Shown here in pieces: positions 30,460 through 39,835 of a stretch of 64,000 nt of DNA. Under the pieces are notes generated by a model. It ran no database searches. It was given only the letters and a program-made list of their open reading frames with translations, and was not told the origin of the DNA. How positions within the stretch are numbered: the stretch's first letter is position 1; each line of letters begins with the position of its first letter. The position numbers and the translations under genes are program-made. The stretch is from Effrenium voratum. Taxonomy: Eukaryota; Sar; Dinophyceae; Suessiales; Symbiodiniaceae. Where the stretch lies: assembly GCA_963377175.1 (NCBI GenBank), contig CAUJNA010000486.1, forward strand, positions 112,501 to 176,500, written 5' to 3'.

Positions 30460-32733
30460 ATGGCTTCAACGGGTTTGTCACCGCCATCAGAACCCCGTTC
30501 AAGGTCAACCCCAAATAGGGATTCCGAACCGGATGACCCTGACCTAGCCATGGTTCCTGCAGTTATGTCCACAGTTCGCACATCCACACCTCAAAGAGCA
30601 GCCCAAACACGACCATCATCACCCCCGAGTGGTCCGATCGTGTCAGAACCGACATCATCCGAAGCTTCCCCAGCCATTCAGTTTCCTTCACAGGGATCGC
30701 AATTACCTGACCCGATGACTAACGTACCCGCTGCGGCATTTATAGCTGGAGCTGCGGTGCAGCAAGCTCATCGAGCATCCGACCTCGCTGCTCAGGCAGC
30801 CAATCACGCCTTGCATCAACAGCAGGCCGCCGATCAGGCGAGACAAGAGGCCGGATGGATCAGGGAAAGGGCTGTAAGAGAAGTTTCAGACGTTAGGGTT
30901 CAGGCCGCTCAGCTAGCTTCGCAAGCACAGCAGGCTGTTCAAACAGCACAACAAAGTGAGGCTCAGGCTAGGCAACTCATTGAGCAGACACGACAGGAAG
31001 CCTTAGGCCATGTCGAGAACGCACGACAGGTTGTTAATGCCACTCAACAGGACGCTCAGCAAGAGGTTCAACGCATTGTTCAAGAGGCTCAACAGGCAAT
31101 CCTACAAAGGGAGCAAACCATTGCCAGTCAAGAGCATACCATTCGTGGATTGTCTCAGGAAAATTCTGTGATGCATCAACGACTTGGTGATCTCGAACGT
31201 GTTGTTGCGCAGCTCACCCAACAAGCTCGTGCGACCCCTGTTCCGATGCAAGAGTCCCCGCCGAAAGCCGCATCAATAGCCGAAACAGCTACGGAAACAA
31301 GCGCGGCTAAAGCCTCAAGTCAAGGCACAGTTCCCCCAGGAACCCATCAGCCGGTTGGAGCACCTCAGGTTTCAAGTTCACAAGATGCCTCCGGTGTTGC
31401 CGCATCGTCGCAAGGGAATGCTTTTACAAGTACTATCCCCGACCCTCCGTGTGGTTCTGTTCAAAGTTCAGGACTTGGTCACGATGCCCCAGCTGATTCA
31501 AGGGACCCTGGTGGGGGTGCAACAAGTCAACATCTCGTAGGCCATTCGGCAGTGCTAGGAGCAGCGTCCTCTGTTGGAGACGCAGCCCCCGGCGCGTCGA
31601 GGACTAGCGGGTTGGGTAGAGACGGTTCAAGGGATCAAGCCGATGTGAGAGTGCAAGTGACGGCTTTAGCGGAAATGGTTCAGCAGCTTTCCCAATTGGT
31701 TGCTAATCAAGTGGCTCCGCCACCTCCGCCTCCGGCCGCACCACCTCCAGTGCCTCCCATTCCCCTTTTTGGGGCGCCGCCTCCGCCGAAAGCTGGCAAT
31801 GGCACTCATGTTCCACCAGTACCAATCACAATGTTGGGAGGGTTATACTCGTCATCCCCGCAAGCGCCATCGGCAGCAAGCTCCGACACATCATCAGACT
31901 CCAATGGAGATGATGATACCCCACAATGTCGAGTTTGCGGCGGCAGCCATGAAGACACTGATTGCCCATACCTCACCATGAATGGTGGTGGGGGAGGTGG
32001 GGGAGGCCCTGGCCAGTTCCCCAATGCAGACCCGTCTCAAGCTGCCGATCCTAGTGTAGGCATGACCGTCACCGATCACGCCACGCATGAGGAATCCGTT
32101 GTTCGCGTCAAGGACCTCAAGGATCTCGTGTTGCCATCCCCTCCGGAGAACGCTGGTCAGGCTAGAGGTTTCATCAACCAAGTTTTGATGGCCATCGGTC
32201 GACTCCAGAAGACCCCCGGAGATGAAGTTTACCAGTGGGCCCAAGCATGCATGTCCTCCACCGAGCAAGAACTCGTCGCGGACAAGCGTTTCCCACGGTT
32301 AGATCGTGAAATAGCCGCAAAGCTCCTTAAGACCTGCCGCAAAGGTAAGTTCGGGCTCTTGTTTCAGAATATGGTTGAACAAGAGAGAATCTCGTCAGGT
32401 GGGATGCCCGTAGGGAGAATCATGTTGCGTGCTATCTTCAAGCACTTTCAGTTAGAACGAGGTAGGCTCGGAACCTTAGGAGGTCGCAACTTGTTAAAGT
32501 TGTCTCTTGCAGGCCCGTCCCTTGCTGACCTGGATGCCTTTCGGGAGAAGTACGTTTACGTGCTGACCGCAATTCCCGTGGCAGAACAACCCAGGGAAAC
32601 AACCTTGTTTGATCATCTGTTGGATGAGCTGGAAAAGTGCACTGCGCTGAAGCCTAAGGTAGAAAAGGCACGGGAAGCCCCTTTCGGTAGCCACCGTAGG
32701 AAGCCGGAATGGTTGTGGTCCAAGGTTGATTAG
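30460..32733 (+). CDS. gag: Gag-like structural protein of copia element
   Basis: 757 codons from the ATG at 30460; the frame is open from 30436. Residues 1-90 are Pro/Ser-rich. Residues 93-255 are a Gln/Ala-rich heptad region typical of a coiled coil. Residues 255-480 are low complexity and end in a poly-Pro run. A zinc-knuckle-like C-x2-C-x3-H-x4-C lies at C490, C493, H497, C502, one residue shorter than the classic CCHC. After a Gly run, residues 545-757 form a helical domain (LKDLVLPSPPENAGQARGFI) similar in position to a capsid domain. Having the knuckle before rather than after that domain is unusual. It should assemble the virus-like particle and bind RNA. The stop TAG overlaps the opening of the pol frame. 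Confidence 0.8.
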   Translation: MASTGLSPPSEPRSRSTPNRDSEPDDPDLAMVPAVMSTVRTSTPQRAAQTRPSSPPSGPIVSEPTSSEASPAIQFPSQGSQLPDPMTNVPAAAFIAGAAVQQAHRASDLAAQAANHALHQQQAADQARQEAGWIRERAVREVSDVRVQAAQLASQAQQAVQTAQQSEAQARQLIEQTRQEALGHVENARQVVNATQQDAQQEVQRIVQEAQQAILQREQTIASQEHTIRGLSQENSVMHQRLGDLERVVAQLTQQARATPVPMQESPPKAASIAETATETSAAKASSQGTVPPGTHQPVGAPQVSSSQDASGVAASSQGNAFTSTIPDPPCGSVQSSGLGHDAPADSRDPGGGATSQHLVGHSAVLGAASSVGDAAPGASRTSGLGRDGSRDQADVRVQVTALAEMVQQLSQLVANQVAPPPPPPAAPPPVPPIPLFGAPPPPKAGNGTHVPPVPITMLGGLYSSSPQAPSAASSDTSSDSNGDDDTPQCRVCGGSHEDTDCPYLTMNGGGGGGGGPGQFPNADPSQAADPSVGMTVTDHATHEESVVRVKDLKDLVLPSPPENAGQARGFINQVLMAIGRLQKTPGDEVYQWAQACMSSTEQELVADKRFPRLDREIAAKLLKTCRKGKFGLLFQNMVEQERISSGGMPVGRIMLRAIFKHFQLERGRLGTLGGRNLLKLSLAGPSLADLDAFREKYVYVLTAIPVAEQPRETTLFDHLLDELEKCTALKPKVEKAREAPFGSHRRKPEWLWSKVD

Positions 32734-35700
32734 CCTTGGAGCTCCATCAGGACAAACGGAACAGGGATGAGTTTGACAAAAGTCTTCAAATCAAGCCAGC
32801 CGTTATGTCCCAGGGGAATAATTCTAATGCCATGCCCGCAGCAAGCAGCGAGGACAAGCCCAAGAAAAGTAAGAAGAGCAAGAAGGATAAATCTGCTGAC
32901 CAGCAGACTCCGGCAGCCCCTGCGCCGAAGGTTAAAGCTCCAAAGCCGCCTCCTCCTAAAGCTAATGCAGCTCCAGCCCCCAAGGGTAAAGGTAAGGGCG
33001 GTTCGAACGATAACCTTACTCCTAGGTCTAAGGCCATCAGTAAGACAGCCACTATGACCGCGGCGGAGAAAGCCAAGATGCCGTGCATGTTTTATGCCTA
33101 TAATTCGTGCAAGGCCAAGCAGTGTGCATTTCTCCACAGTGATTCCAACAAGTACACTGGTCCCAAGCCCAAAAGTTTGTTGTCCCCGCCGCCGCCAAAG
33201 GCGAGTGCAGCTGTTGCACAGCTCATTCCGGCAATGGCAAGCGTCGCCTCCGATGACAATCGCATTAGTTGGCTTTGGGATACTGCCGCAGGGAGACACT
33301 TGATCGGACGTCAAGCTTTGAATAGCAACATGATCAAGTGCGTGCGCGAGAGCAGCACACCCGTAGGTTTTGCGACTGGGGGTGGTGCCCAACAAGGCAC
33401 TACTTCATTAGGGTTCGAGGACAGCCGAGTGATACCTGCTGAAGAGCAGGTGTACGTCCTCCGTGATTGCCCACCAGCGCAATCCATCGGTAAGACCGTA
33501 ATGGATCAAGGACACCTTTTCATTTGGGATCCACGTGAAAACGTTCCATACCTTGTGCCCCCAAAGGACATCAGTAGATGTAAGATTAACGTGCCCCGCA
33601 ATGCGCGCATTAATGCATCTAGGGTAGTGGAATACGTTCCCCAATATGATGAAGTGGTAAAACCCAAATTGGCAGAGTCGTCAACTCACCTCTGGCCGAT
33701 TGAAGCCGCTGCTATGAGCGCGGCCGAAGACGATGCCGTTTCTCTGTGCGATGACTCGTGCCAAGCGTCAGATGAAGGTGAGATAGATCAGGTTCCTGTC
33801 AACATGCTAGCGGCCGAGGAAGCCCCTCCTCCCGAGGACGAACTTCCATTGATCGCCTTCGGAGATGGTGACCCGACACATGATACTGCGTTGAAGGAGC
33901 AAGCAAAATCTCCTGAGCACATGAGGTCCCATTTCCCGAAGAACCCGTTTTGCAAGGTGTGTTCAATCTCAAAGACCACTTCCGCAAGGGTAGCGCACAA
34001 AAAGGATACTAGATCCGACGACAAAGTCGATGTTCCAACCGCACCATTTCAACAGTTGGCTACCGATTCCGTGATTCTTGCCATGGGCGATGAACATCTC
34101 GGAGTAGGTTTCGGTGGAATCAAATCTCACCATGTAGTACGTGATGTTTTCTCAGGCGTACGACTTGCTTACCCTGTGAGTAGGCGGGACACGCAGGCGC
34201 ATGTTAAAAACTTCCGTCAGTTCATGGGCCTTCGGGCCACTGATTCGCCGCCAACATGTCTAGTAAAAATGGATGCAGCAGGAGAGCTCGAAGGAGCGGC
34301 CCACGAAGTCGGTCTCGTCCCCGAGACAAGCTTACCGAACAGGTGGCCACACAACACCGTTCTGGAGCGCGACATTCGCGAGGAGAAGGAATGCTGCCGC
34401 AGCATCCACATGCAATCAGGGTTGCCTTATTCGTTGCATACGTTTAGTTACCCATTTGCATGTCTCTCCATGTCGTTCGACAGGCCTGCACCATTCAGCC
34501 CAGGGAAAACCCAATGGGAAGCCCTCACCAAAGAAAAGTTCCAAGGGAAGAGATGCTGTTTCGGGCAATTAGTTTGGTACAGAACCAAGACTCCTGGCAA
34601 GCGCACTCTCGATCCGAACATGGCGCCAGCGCTCTTTTTGGGTTGGAGGGTCGATCCGGGGTTGCGGTACCGTAATGTGGTCAAAGTCATGGACTATGAA
34701 GCCTTCCGTAAAGATGGTTCCATTTCCGTTCACGATGTTCCTGAACCGGAATTGTTCGTTGAGGACGGAACCCCAAGCTTTCCGATTGCAGCAGCAGCAG
34801 ATAGAGCATTGCATGGTGGCAAGACAGAAGGGTCTGATCCCCCACCTATGCCCCTGCGAGAGGCGCCCTTTGGTGCCCCACCGACTCCATCCGCTGTCAA
34901 ACCAAAATCCGTGTACATAACTGTTGAGAGGATCATCAAGTTCAAGGAAACGCCAGGTTGCCGTGCATGCACCGGTCATTCCAAGATTCACAGTGTCGAA
35001 TGCAAGAAGAGGTTCTCCGAACTTGTCTCTGCAGATCGAGCTGAAGCAGCTGCAAAAAGCGCTGCCAAAACTGAATCTAAGGAACCCATTCCCATTGTGC
35101 ATACTGAAGGGGATGAGGAGCTAGCTAGAGCAATCCACGCATCCGAGCATGGAGAGGATCCTAAGCCCGCAGTTAGTGCAGAAGATGTTGCGCATGAATT
35201 TGATGCAGCCGAAGCTGGGGAGCCCGCTCCCTCAAGACCCGGTGGCTCATTTTTCGATACTGCGCCAGCGACAGCCGCTACATCGCAAGGTGAAGATTTT
35301 TGGGTGTTCAAAGAAAATGCCAACTGTTTGGTCCGATACCATATCATGCCAAGGCAAAATCTCTTTACCCCAAAAGAGGTCGAGGATTGCCCCGTTTCCC
35401 CAGAAAGATTTACTGCAGCTCGCACCACTCGTGCCGTGTTTCAGGGGGGCAAAGCAGACAACATCCATGATGGTTGGTTTGGTAGCCGACCCAATCGCTC
35501 ACTTGGAGATGCATGGACCGGGTTCACAGTGTTCAAGTTAAAACCCATTCAGTCCGATTGTGTTATCACCACAGGTGCAGCCGTGATGTTAGACTCCGTA
35601 CCGCCGACACCTCTCACCGATGCATCAAAGAACGGTCGTCCGAACACATTGCCAATTTTCGGCATGCCATGCAGCGCAGAGGTTGAAGCTCCACAGCGCA

Positions 35701-38405
35701 AGCAGTTTGAGGTTGGAAATCATCGTGCCCGCAAGAAACAGGCGCGTATTGACAAGTTGCCTGTGATGTTCGAATACGCATGTACACCAGAGTCCAATAT
35801 GGGTCGCGTGTTTGAAGGTCTTGGCATACCTCATGTTAGGCTGGCTAAAGAGTTTATCGACCTCAGCACAGATGAAGGAGAAATCCAGTTGCAGTCGCAG
35901 ATTGAAGGTTGTGATAAACCCAACCTCTGGGCCGCAATCCCCTGTACATCAGGTTCAGCATGGCAACGCCTTAATAAGGCCAAGTTAGGAAGCCAGTTCA
36001 AAAAGAAACTGAAGCAAAAGGTTAAAGAGTCGAGAGAGTTGTTCTCCAGATTCAGACGTCACGCAGAGACTGTCCTCCATCAGGGGGGTAGTGTTTCGTT
36101 TGAGTGGCCAAGGGATTGCGACAGCTGGGCTAGGGATGATGTTTCCGCATTCTTTAGAGAATATGCACACGTCTTCACCCCAGCGACCTTCCATGGTTGC
36201 GCCCTAGGCCTGAAGGACAGCAATGGCTATCCCATCAAGAAGCCATGGAAAGTCATGACCAGCAATAGCACACTCGCATCCGCACTAGGTGCATTCAAGT
36301 GTCCGCACGAAAAAGGGTATAAACATTCGCTTGCAGCAGGTAACAAGACCGCAAAGACCGCTTTCTACCCCGAAGGCATGTGTCTCACAGTTGCCCGTGC
36401 GCTGTATCCAACAGTTCAACCCGTTGTGCCTGCGATGCCTGTCCAAGTGCCATTGCCTCTCGATCACCGGGAACGTGAACAGCAGTTGAAGCACATATCC
36501 CCTCTCTCCGGTTTGGAAGATATAGGTGTTGCTGTTGAGTCCGATGAAAAGTGTCACGACATTCTTGAGCAAGTTCTTGATGTTGAAAATCTCATCGCAC
36601 ATTCCCTAGGACAAGTCACAGAGAAGAAGGATCCTGAGATCACCGCAATGGTGACCAGACTCTTGTCACGTGCCGAAATGTTGGCTTCCCCGGAAGCTCT
36701 TGAAGCCGTTCGACTTGAAGCCACAGGCCTGGAGAAAGCCGGTGCTTGGGATCTAAATTCAGTCCGAGAGTATGATCAAGTCGCTGCTGAGGCGCGACGA
36801 TCCAGTATAAAAGTCCATTTCGGGCAGTTGATGTCGCTAGCATCCGTCAAGTTCGCCGAACTCGCGAAACACCTTCAAAAGATGAAAGGTAGGATTGTGT
36901 ATCGCGGAGACTGTGCGAAAGACGAACATGGCGCAGCAGCTGTCTACCAAGAATTGGGAGCAAATCCCACGAGCGTACAAGGTCTTAATAACTGTCTCGC
37001 TTATGGATCCCTGCCAGGGAATTCCACCACAACAGCGGACGCTATAAAGGCTTATGTGCAAGCACTGCTGAAGTCCAAGTACCAAACTTGGATCACACTC
37101 CCGCCTGAGCTCCGGCCAAGGTGGTGGCGCGAGCGTTTCGTGAAACCTGTGGTTTTGCTCGTTAAAGCTCTTTATGGGCATCCTGACGCTGGCGGACTCT
37201 GGGAGGCACACCTCAAAGGGTTCATTAGTGAACTTGGAGGGCGTGAGGTCGCAGAGTTTCCTGGAAACTTCTGGTTCAAGGAGTCCGGGTTACTTCTCTC
37301 GACATACGTCGACGACTTGACGTTGGCCGGCCCCAGCCACCTTCATAAAGACTTCTGGGAAAAGTTAACAAGACTGGTTGATATAGAACCCCCAGAAGAC
37401 ATATACCGGGTGCTAGGCAGGAATCACCTTTTGATAGATGCTCCAAAGGACCCAACTGAACCCGATCTTAATGCCGCAATGGGCAGATTGAAAGGGGGCA
37501 TGGCGTTCGACATGCGGGATTATGCCCGTCAAACGGTAGCATTATATCTTGAGGTTGCACAGCTGAAAAGTGAAAAGTTGCGTGATGCCACCACTCCATT
37601 CTGTCCCGCTGGATCCCTTGATCCTGCAGATGACGCCTTGGAGGGTGAGCTCGGCTTCGCCGCTTGCCGCGTGTTGATGAAAGCCTTATGGCTCGGCCGT
37701 TTGGCACGCCCAGACCTGGTCAAGCCCATTGGCGACCTTGCCTCATTTGTTCAAAAATGGTCTAGAAACTGCGATAAGCAGCTACATAGGCTTGTTTGCT
37801 ACATAAACAGCACGGTCAACAGCACGCTAGTAGGCACAGTTCAAGATTCGACTGAGGATTTGCATCTGTCTCTTTATGTAGACGCCGATTTCGCCGGAGA
37901 GCGAGATGCAAAATCCACGTCCGGAGGATTCTTGATTTTGAGTGGTCCGCACACGCATTTTCCGCTTGCGTGGGTATCCAAAAGGCAGACATCGGTCTCC
38001 CGGTCAACGACCGAGGCGGAGATTGTATCTCTCGCATACTCCCTTTATCAGGAGGCGCTCCCTGCGCTTAGCTTGTGGGAGCTGATCTTGGACCGACCAT
38101 TCCATCTCAAGATCCACGAGGACAATCAGGCGACTATCCTCGTAGCAAGGAAAGGTTTCTCATCCAAGCTACGCTGTGTCCAGCGAACACACAAGGTGAA
38201 CCTCGCGTGCATCGCAGAGCAGCTTGAAAGCGAACACATCTCGATAGAATACGTCCAAACCGACATGCAGTCAGCGGACATCTTCACGAAAGCGCTTCCA
38301 CCCAACAAGTGGGACCATGCCATCCGGTTGCTCGGCATTCGTGTTGACCTACCAGAGAAGCTTGAAGACGTTCGTGAAAGTAGAGCCGCTAAAGCAGCTG
38401 CCTAG
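32730..38405 (+). CDS. pol: Pol polyprotein of Ty1/copia element (PR-INT-RT-RNaseH)
   Basis: The frame opens at 32730, in the -1 frame to gag. The first ATG is 32805, giving 1866 codons, numbered from there. A CCCH finger (C94-x7-C102-x4-C107-x3-H111) precedes an aspartic protease motif WDTAAGRHL (D159). Integrase has an H-x3-H-x6-C-x2-C finger and catalytic D421, D490 and E526 with the typical D-x35-E spacing. A Cys/His cluster GCRACTGHSKIHSVEC lies near 718. Reverse transcriptase has ADAIKAYVQA as motif A and YVDD at 1501-1504. RNase H has YVDADFAG (D1693), TEAE and HEDNQA. No internal stop or frameshift is seen. Expression needs a frameshift, reinitiation or a spliced mRNA, since only 4 nt overlap gag. 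Confidence 0.95.
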   Translation, partial: LALELHQDKRNRDEFDKSLQIKPAVMSQGNNSNAMPAASSEDKPKKSKKSKKDKSADQQTPAAPAPKVKAPKPPPPKANAAPAPKGKGKGGSNDNLTPRSKAISKTATMTAAEKAKMPCMFYAYNSCKAKQCAFLHSDSNKYTGPKPKSLLSPPPPKASAAVAQLIPAMASVASDDNRISWLWDTAAGRHLIGRQALNSNMIKCVRESSTPVGFATGGGAQQGTTSLGFEDSRVIPAEEQVYVLRDCPPAQSIGKTVMDQGHLFIWDPRENVPYLVPPKDISRCKINVPRNARINASRVVEYVPQYDEVVKPKLAESSTHLWPIEAAAMSAAEDDAVSLCDDSCQASDEGEIDQVPVNMLAAEEAPPPEDELPLIAFGDGDPTHDTALKEQAKSPEHMRSHFPKNPFCKVCSISKTTSARVAHKKDTRSDDKVDVPTAPFQQLATDSVILAMGDEHLGVGFGGIKSHHVVRDVFSGVRLAYPVSRRDTQAHVKNFRQFMGLRATDSPPTCLVKMDAAGELEGAAHEVGLVPETSLPNRWPHNTVLERDIREEKECCRSIHMQSGLPYSLHTFSYPFACLSMSFDRPAPFSPGKTQWEALTKEKFQGKRCCFGQLVWYRTKTPGKRTLDPNMAPALFLGWRVDPGLRYRNVVKVMDYEAFRKDGSISVHDVPEPELFVEDGTPSFPIAAAADRALHGGKTEGSDPPPMPLREAPFGAPPTPSAVKPKSVYITVERIIKFKETPGCRACTGHSKIHSVECKKRFSELVSADRAEAAAKSAAKTESKEPIPIVHTEGDEELARAIHASEHGEDPKPAVSAEDVAHEFDAAEAGEPAPSRPGGSFFDTAPATAATSQGEDFWVFKENANCLVRYHIMPRQNLFTPKEVEDCPVSPERFTAARTTRAVFQGGKADNIHDGWFGSRPNRSLGDAWTGFTVFKLKPIQSDCVITTGAAVMLDSVPPTPLTDASKNGRPNTLPIFGMPCSAEVEAPQRKQFEVGNHRARKKQARIDKLPVMFEYACTPESNMGRVFEGLGIPHVRLAKEFIDLSTDEGEIQLQSQIEGCDKPNLWAAIPCTSGSAWQRLNKAKLGSQFKKKLKQKVKESRELFSRFRRHAETVLHQGGSVSFEWPRDCDSWARDDVSAFFREYAHVFTPATFHGCALGLKDSNGYPIKKPWKVMTSNSTLASALGAFKCPHEKGYKHSLAAGNKTAKTAFYPEGMCLTVARALYPTVQPVVPAMPVQVPLPLDHREREQQLKHISPLSGLEDIGVAVESDEKCHDILEQVLDVENLIAHSLGQVTEKKDPEITAMVTRLLSRAEMLASPEALEAVRLEATGLEKAGAWDLNSVREYDQVAAEARRSSIKVHFGQLMSLASVKFAELAKHLQKMKGRIVYRGDCAKDEHGAAAVYQELGANPTSVQGLNNCLAYGSLPGNSTTTADAIKAYVQALLKSKYQTWITLPPELRPRWWRERFVKPVVLLVKALYGHPDAGGLWEAHLKGFISELGGREVAEFPGNFWFKESGLLLSTYVDDLTLAGPSHLHKDFWEKLTRLVDIEPPEDIYRVLGRNHLLIDAPKDPTEPDLNAAMGRLKGGMAFDMRDYARQTVALYLEVAQLKSEKLRDATTPFCPAGSLDPADDALEGELGFAACRVLMKALWLGRLARPDLVKPIGDLASFVQKWSRNCDKQLHRLVCYINSTVNSTLVGTVQDSTEDLHLSLYVDADFAGERDAKSTSGGFLILSGPHTHFPLAWVSKRQTSVSRSTTEAEIVSLAYSLYQEALPALSLWELILDRPFHLKIHEDNQATILVARKGFSSKLRCVQRTHKVNLACIAEQLESEHISIEYVQTDMQSADIFTKALPPNKWDHAIRLLGIRVDLPEKLEDVRESRAAKAAA

Positions 38406-38557
38406 TGCGCTGCAGCATGCCTGCAAAATTTCCAAAGTGTGCAAAGTGCCTGGGTGATGCTTGAATAACTTGTGTCAGTCGTTGTGATGTAAACTTGACT
38501 TCAAGTTGGCGTGGTAATGCGCCCAAGACACTCCCTCAGTGCCGTCAATGAGGGGGG
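38406..38557 (+). promoter_or_regulatory. 3' untranslated segment with polypurine tract
   Basis: Non-coding 152 bp between the pol stop and the 3' LTR. The purine run aggggggag (38551-38559) abuts and slightly enters the LTR start. It is the expected plus-strand primer. Confidence 0.75.
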
Positions 38558-38813
38558 AGTCAATTATCACGATGACATTTATGGCCCAGAGGTACATGAG
38601 GTAGGTTCTCATGTAGTCAGTTGCATGTTGTACATTCAAGTGGTTGCCAAAGCATGATCCAATCACTGCTTTGGCTCAAGTGCTGAAAACAGCGCGTTGC
38701 ACCGCGCTAGCCCCAAGGTTAAGGGAGAGGTCGCAGTCACGGAGGGGTTCGTTCCTTTTAAGGTCCCGGGTTCCCCCGTTGTTGACAAAACTGTGTTTCC
38801 CTCTCCTTTGAGT
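38558..38813 (+). repeat. 3' LTR, 256 bp
   Basis: Same length and, as read, the same sequence as the 5' LTR at 27725-27980. It is followed directly by the ATATC target duplication. Confidence 0.93.
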
Positions 38814-39770
38814 ATATCTAGGGGAAAAAGAATTCGACCACGGCTCACATTGAACCGGGAAGGACTCGGGTCAGCTTCTTCTTCGTCGCAAGGGCAAGAA
38901 GCTATCTCTGCATTCGGGTTGTTTGGGCAAACCTCTTGCCAGCCAAGCCAAACTAATGCTCAAGCAGAATGGGCTTGGGTGTTCTTGGTTTTGGGACCTG
39001 CCATACGCACATGGGTGTATTGCTTCGAAGGGGACCATTTTGCTGGTTGATTTAGCGGGACCGAGAGAATCATTTGGAGGAACCCATTTTGAAGACAAGC
39101 CAACATGGGTTTGCTTGTTGGATGGCACATTGTTCGGTGTGGTTGCAAGAAAGGGGTCCTCCTATGAGGCAAACCCATAACTTGTCGCAGGACAAGTCAC
39201 ACACCCGCATCGGCACGGAAGCGCGGACGCGGCGCGGTAGGGTGGACTACCAAGGCTCCAAGGAGAGAACTTGGGATTGAAGTGAGCAGCGTTCGGACCC
39301 CCCAAAAGGCCACGCTAGTAGGTGGGCGGGCATTTCTTGCACAAAGGGTTGTAAGTTGTCAAAGGGCACCAAATCCATTTTCGGGCTTCGACATACGAGG
39401 TGAGAGGTGGACCCTTAATTTTGCGTTGCATATCTCTATATATATATATATATATATATCCACATAGAATGCAGTGAGGGACGAGGTAAGAACTATTATA
39501 AGCTGCGCAGATAGGTATTGTCCAAACACGGCACCCTTTTCGGGCCATAGGAGGAAACGCCTGGTTTTCTCAGCAGCGTGCCATTGCCTGATTGCACTTC
39601 GGCTTCAACCGTGGCATTTGGCCTGGAATTCAGCAGTGTGTTGCCCAACTCCTGGTCTGACCAGGCCGGCACCCACAGGCTCTCCTTACCGCGGTTTAAC
39701 AGGTTTTGGCCCTTCGTGGGTGACCCCCTTGTTGGTTTTGAAAGGACGCCAAAAGGAGAGCGGGGGTTTA
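38814..39770. other. Intron right of the retrotransposon, TA repeat
   Basis: Continuation of the interrupted REI1-like intron. It contains (TA)n at about 39431-39459. GC-rich islands near 39200-39260 give no recognisable peptide. Confidence 0.4.
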
Positions 39771-39771
39771 A

Positions 39772-39835
39772 GTGGAGGAGCTGGAAGCGGAGCTCGAAAA
39801 CTTCTACGACTTCACGGGATCCACCCGCCGGGGCC
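39772..39835 (+). CDS. REI1/ZNF622-like protein, FYDF exon
   Basis: Reads VEELEAELENFYDFTGSTRR. REI1/ZNF622 proteins have a short acidic helix ending in F-Y-D-F after the last zinc finger, so this fits as the next exon after 27557. If so, the 11-kb retroelement lies in the intron between the two. The final C-terminal block of the family (LPSG-x-R-x-GHR) was not located downstream. Confidence 0.55.

Larger units (their letters stand above)
27725..38813 (+). mobile_element. Complete Ty1/copia LTR retrotransposon, 11.1 kb, with extra ORF
   Basis: Two 256-bp LTRs read as identical and are flanked by ATATC duplications. The internal order is primer-binding-site candidate, an accessory ORF (28046-30088), gag (30460-32733), pol (opening at 32730, first ATG 32805, stop 38405), then a purine tract and 3' LTR. 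Pol domain order PR-INT-RT-RNaseH defines the Ty1/copia superfamily. All three frames are uninterrupted. Matching LTRs and intact frames point to a very recent insertion that may still be active. It lies in the sense orientation in an intron between REI1-like exons at 27465 and 39772. The accessory ORF, the AG...GT LTR ends and the hairpin around the primer-binding site are unusual. Confidence 0.95.
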
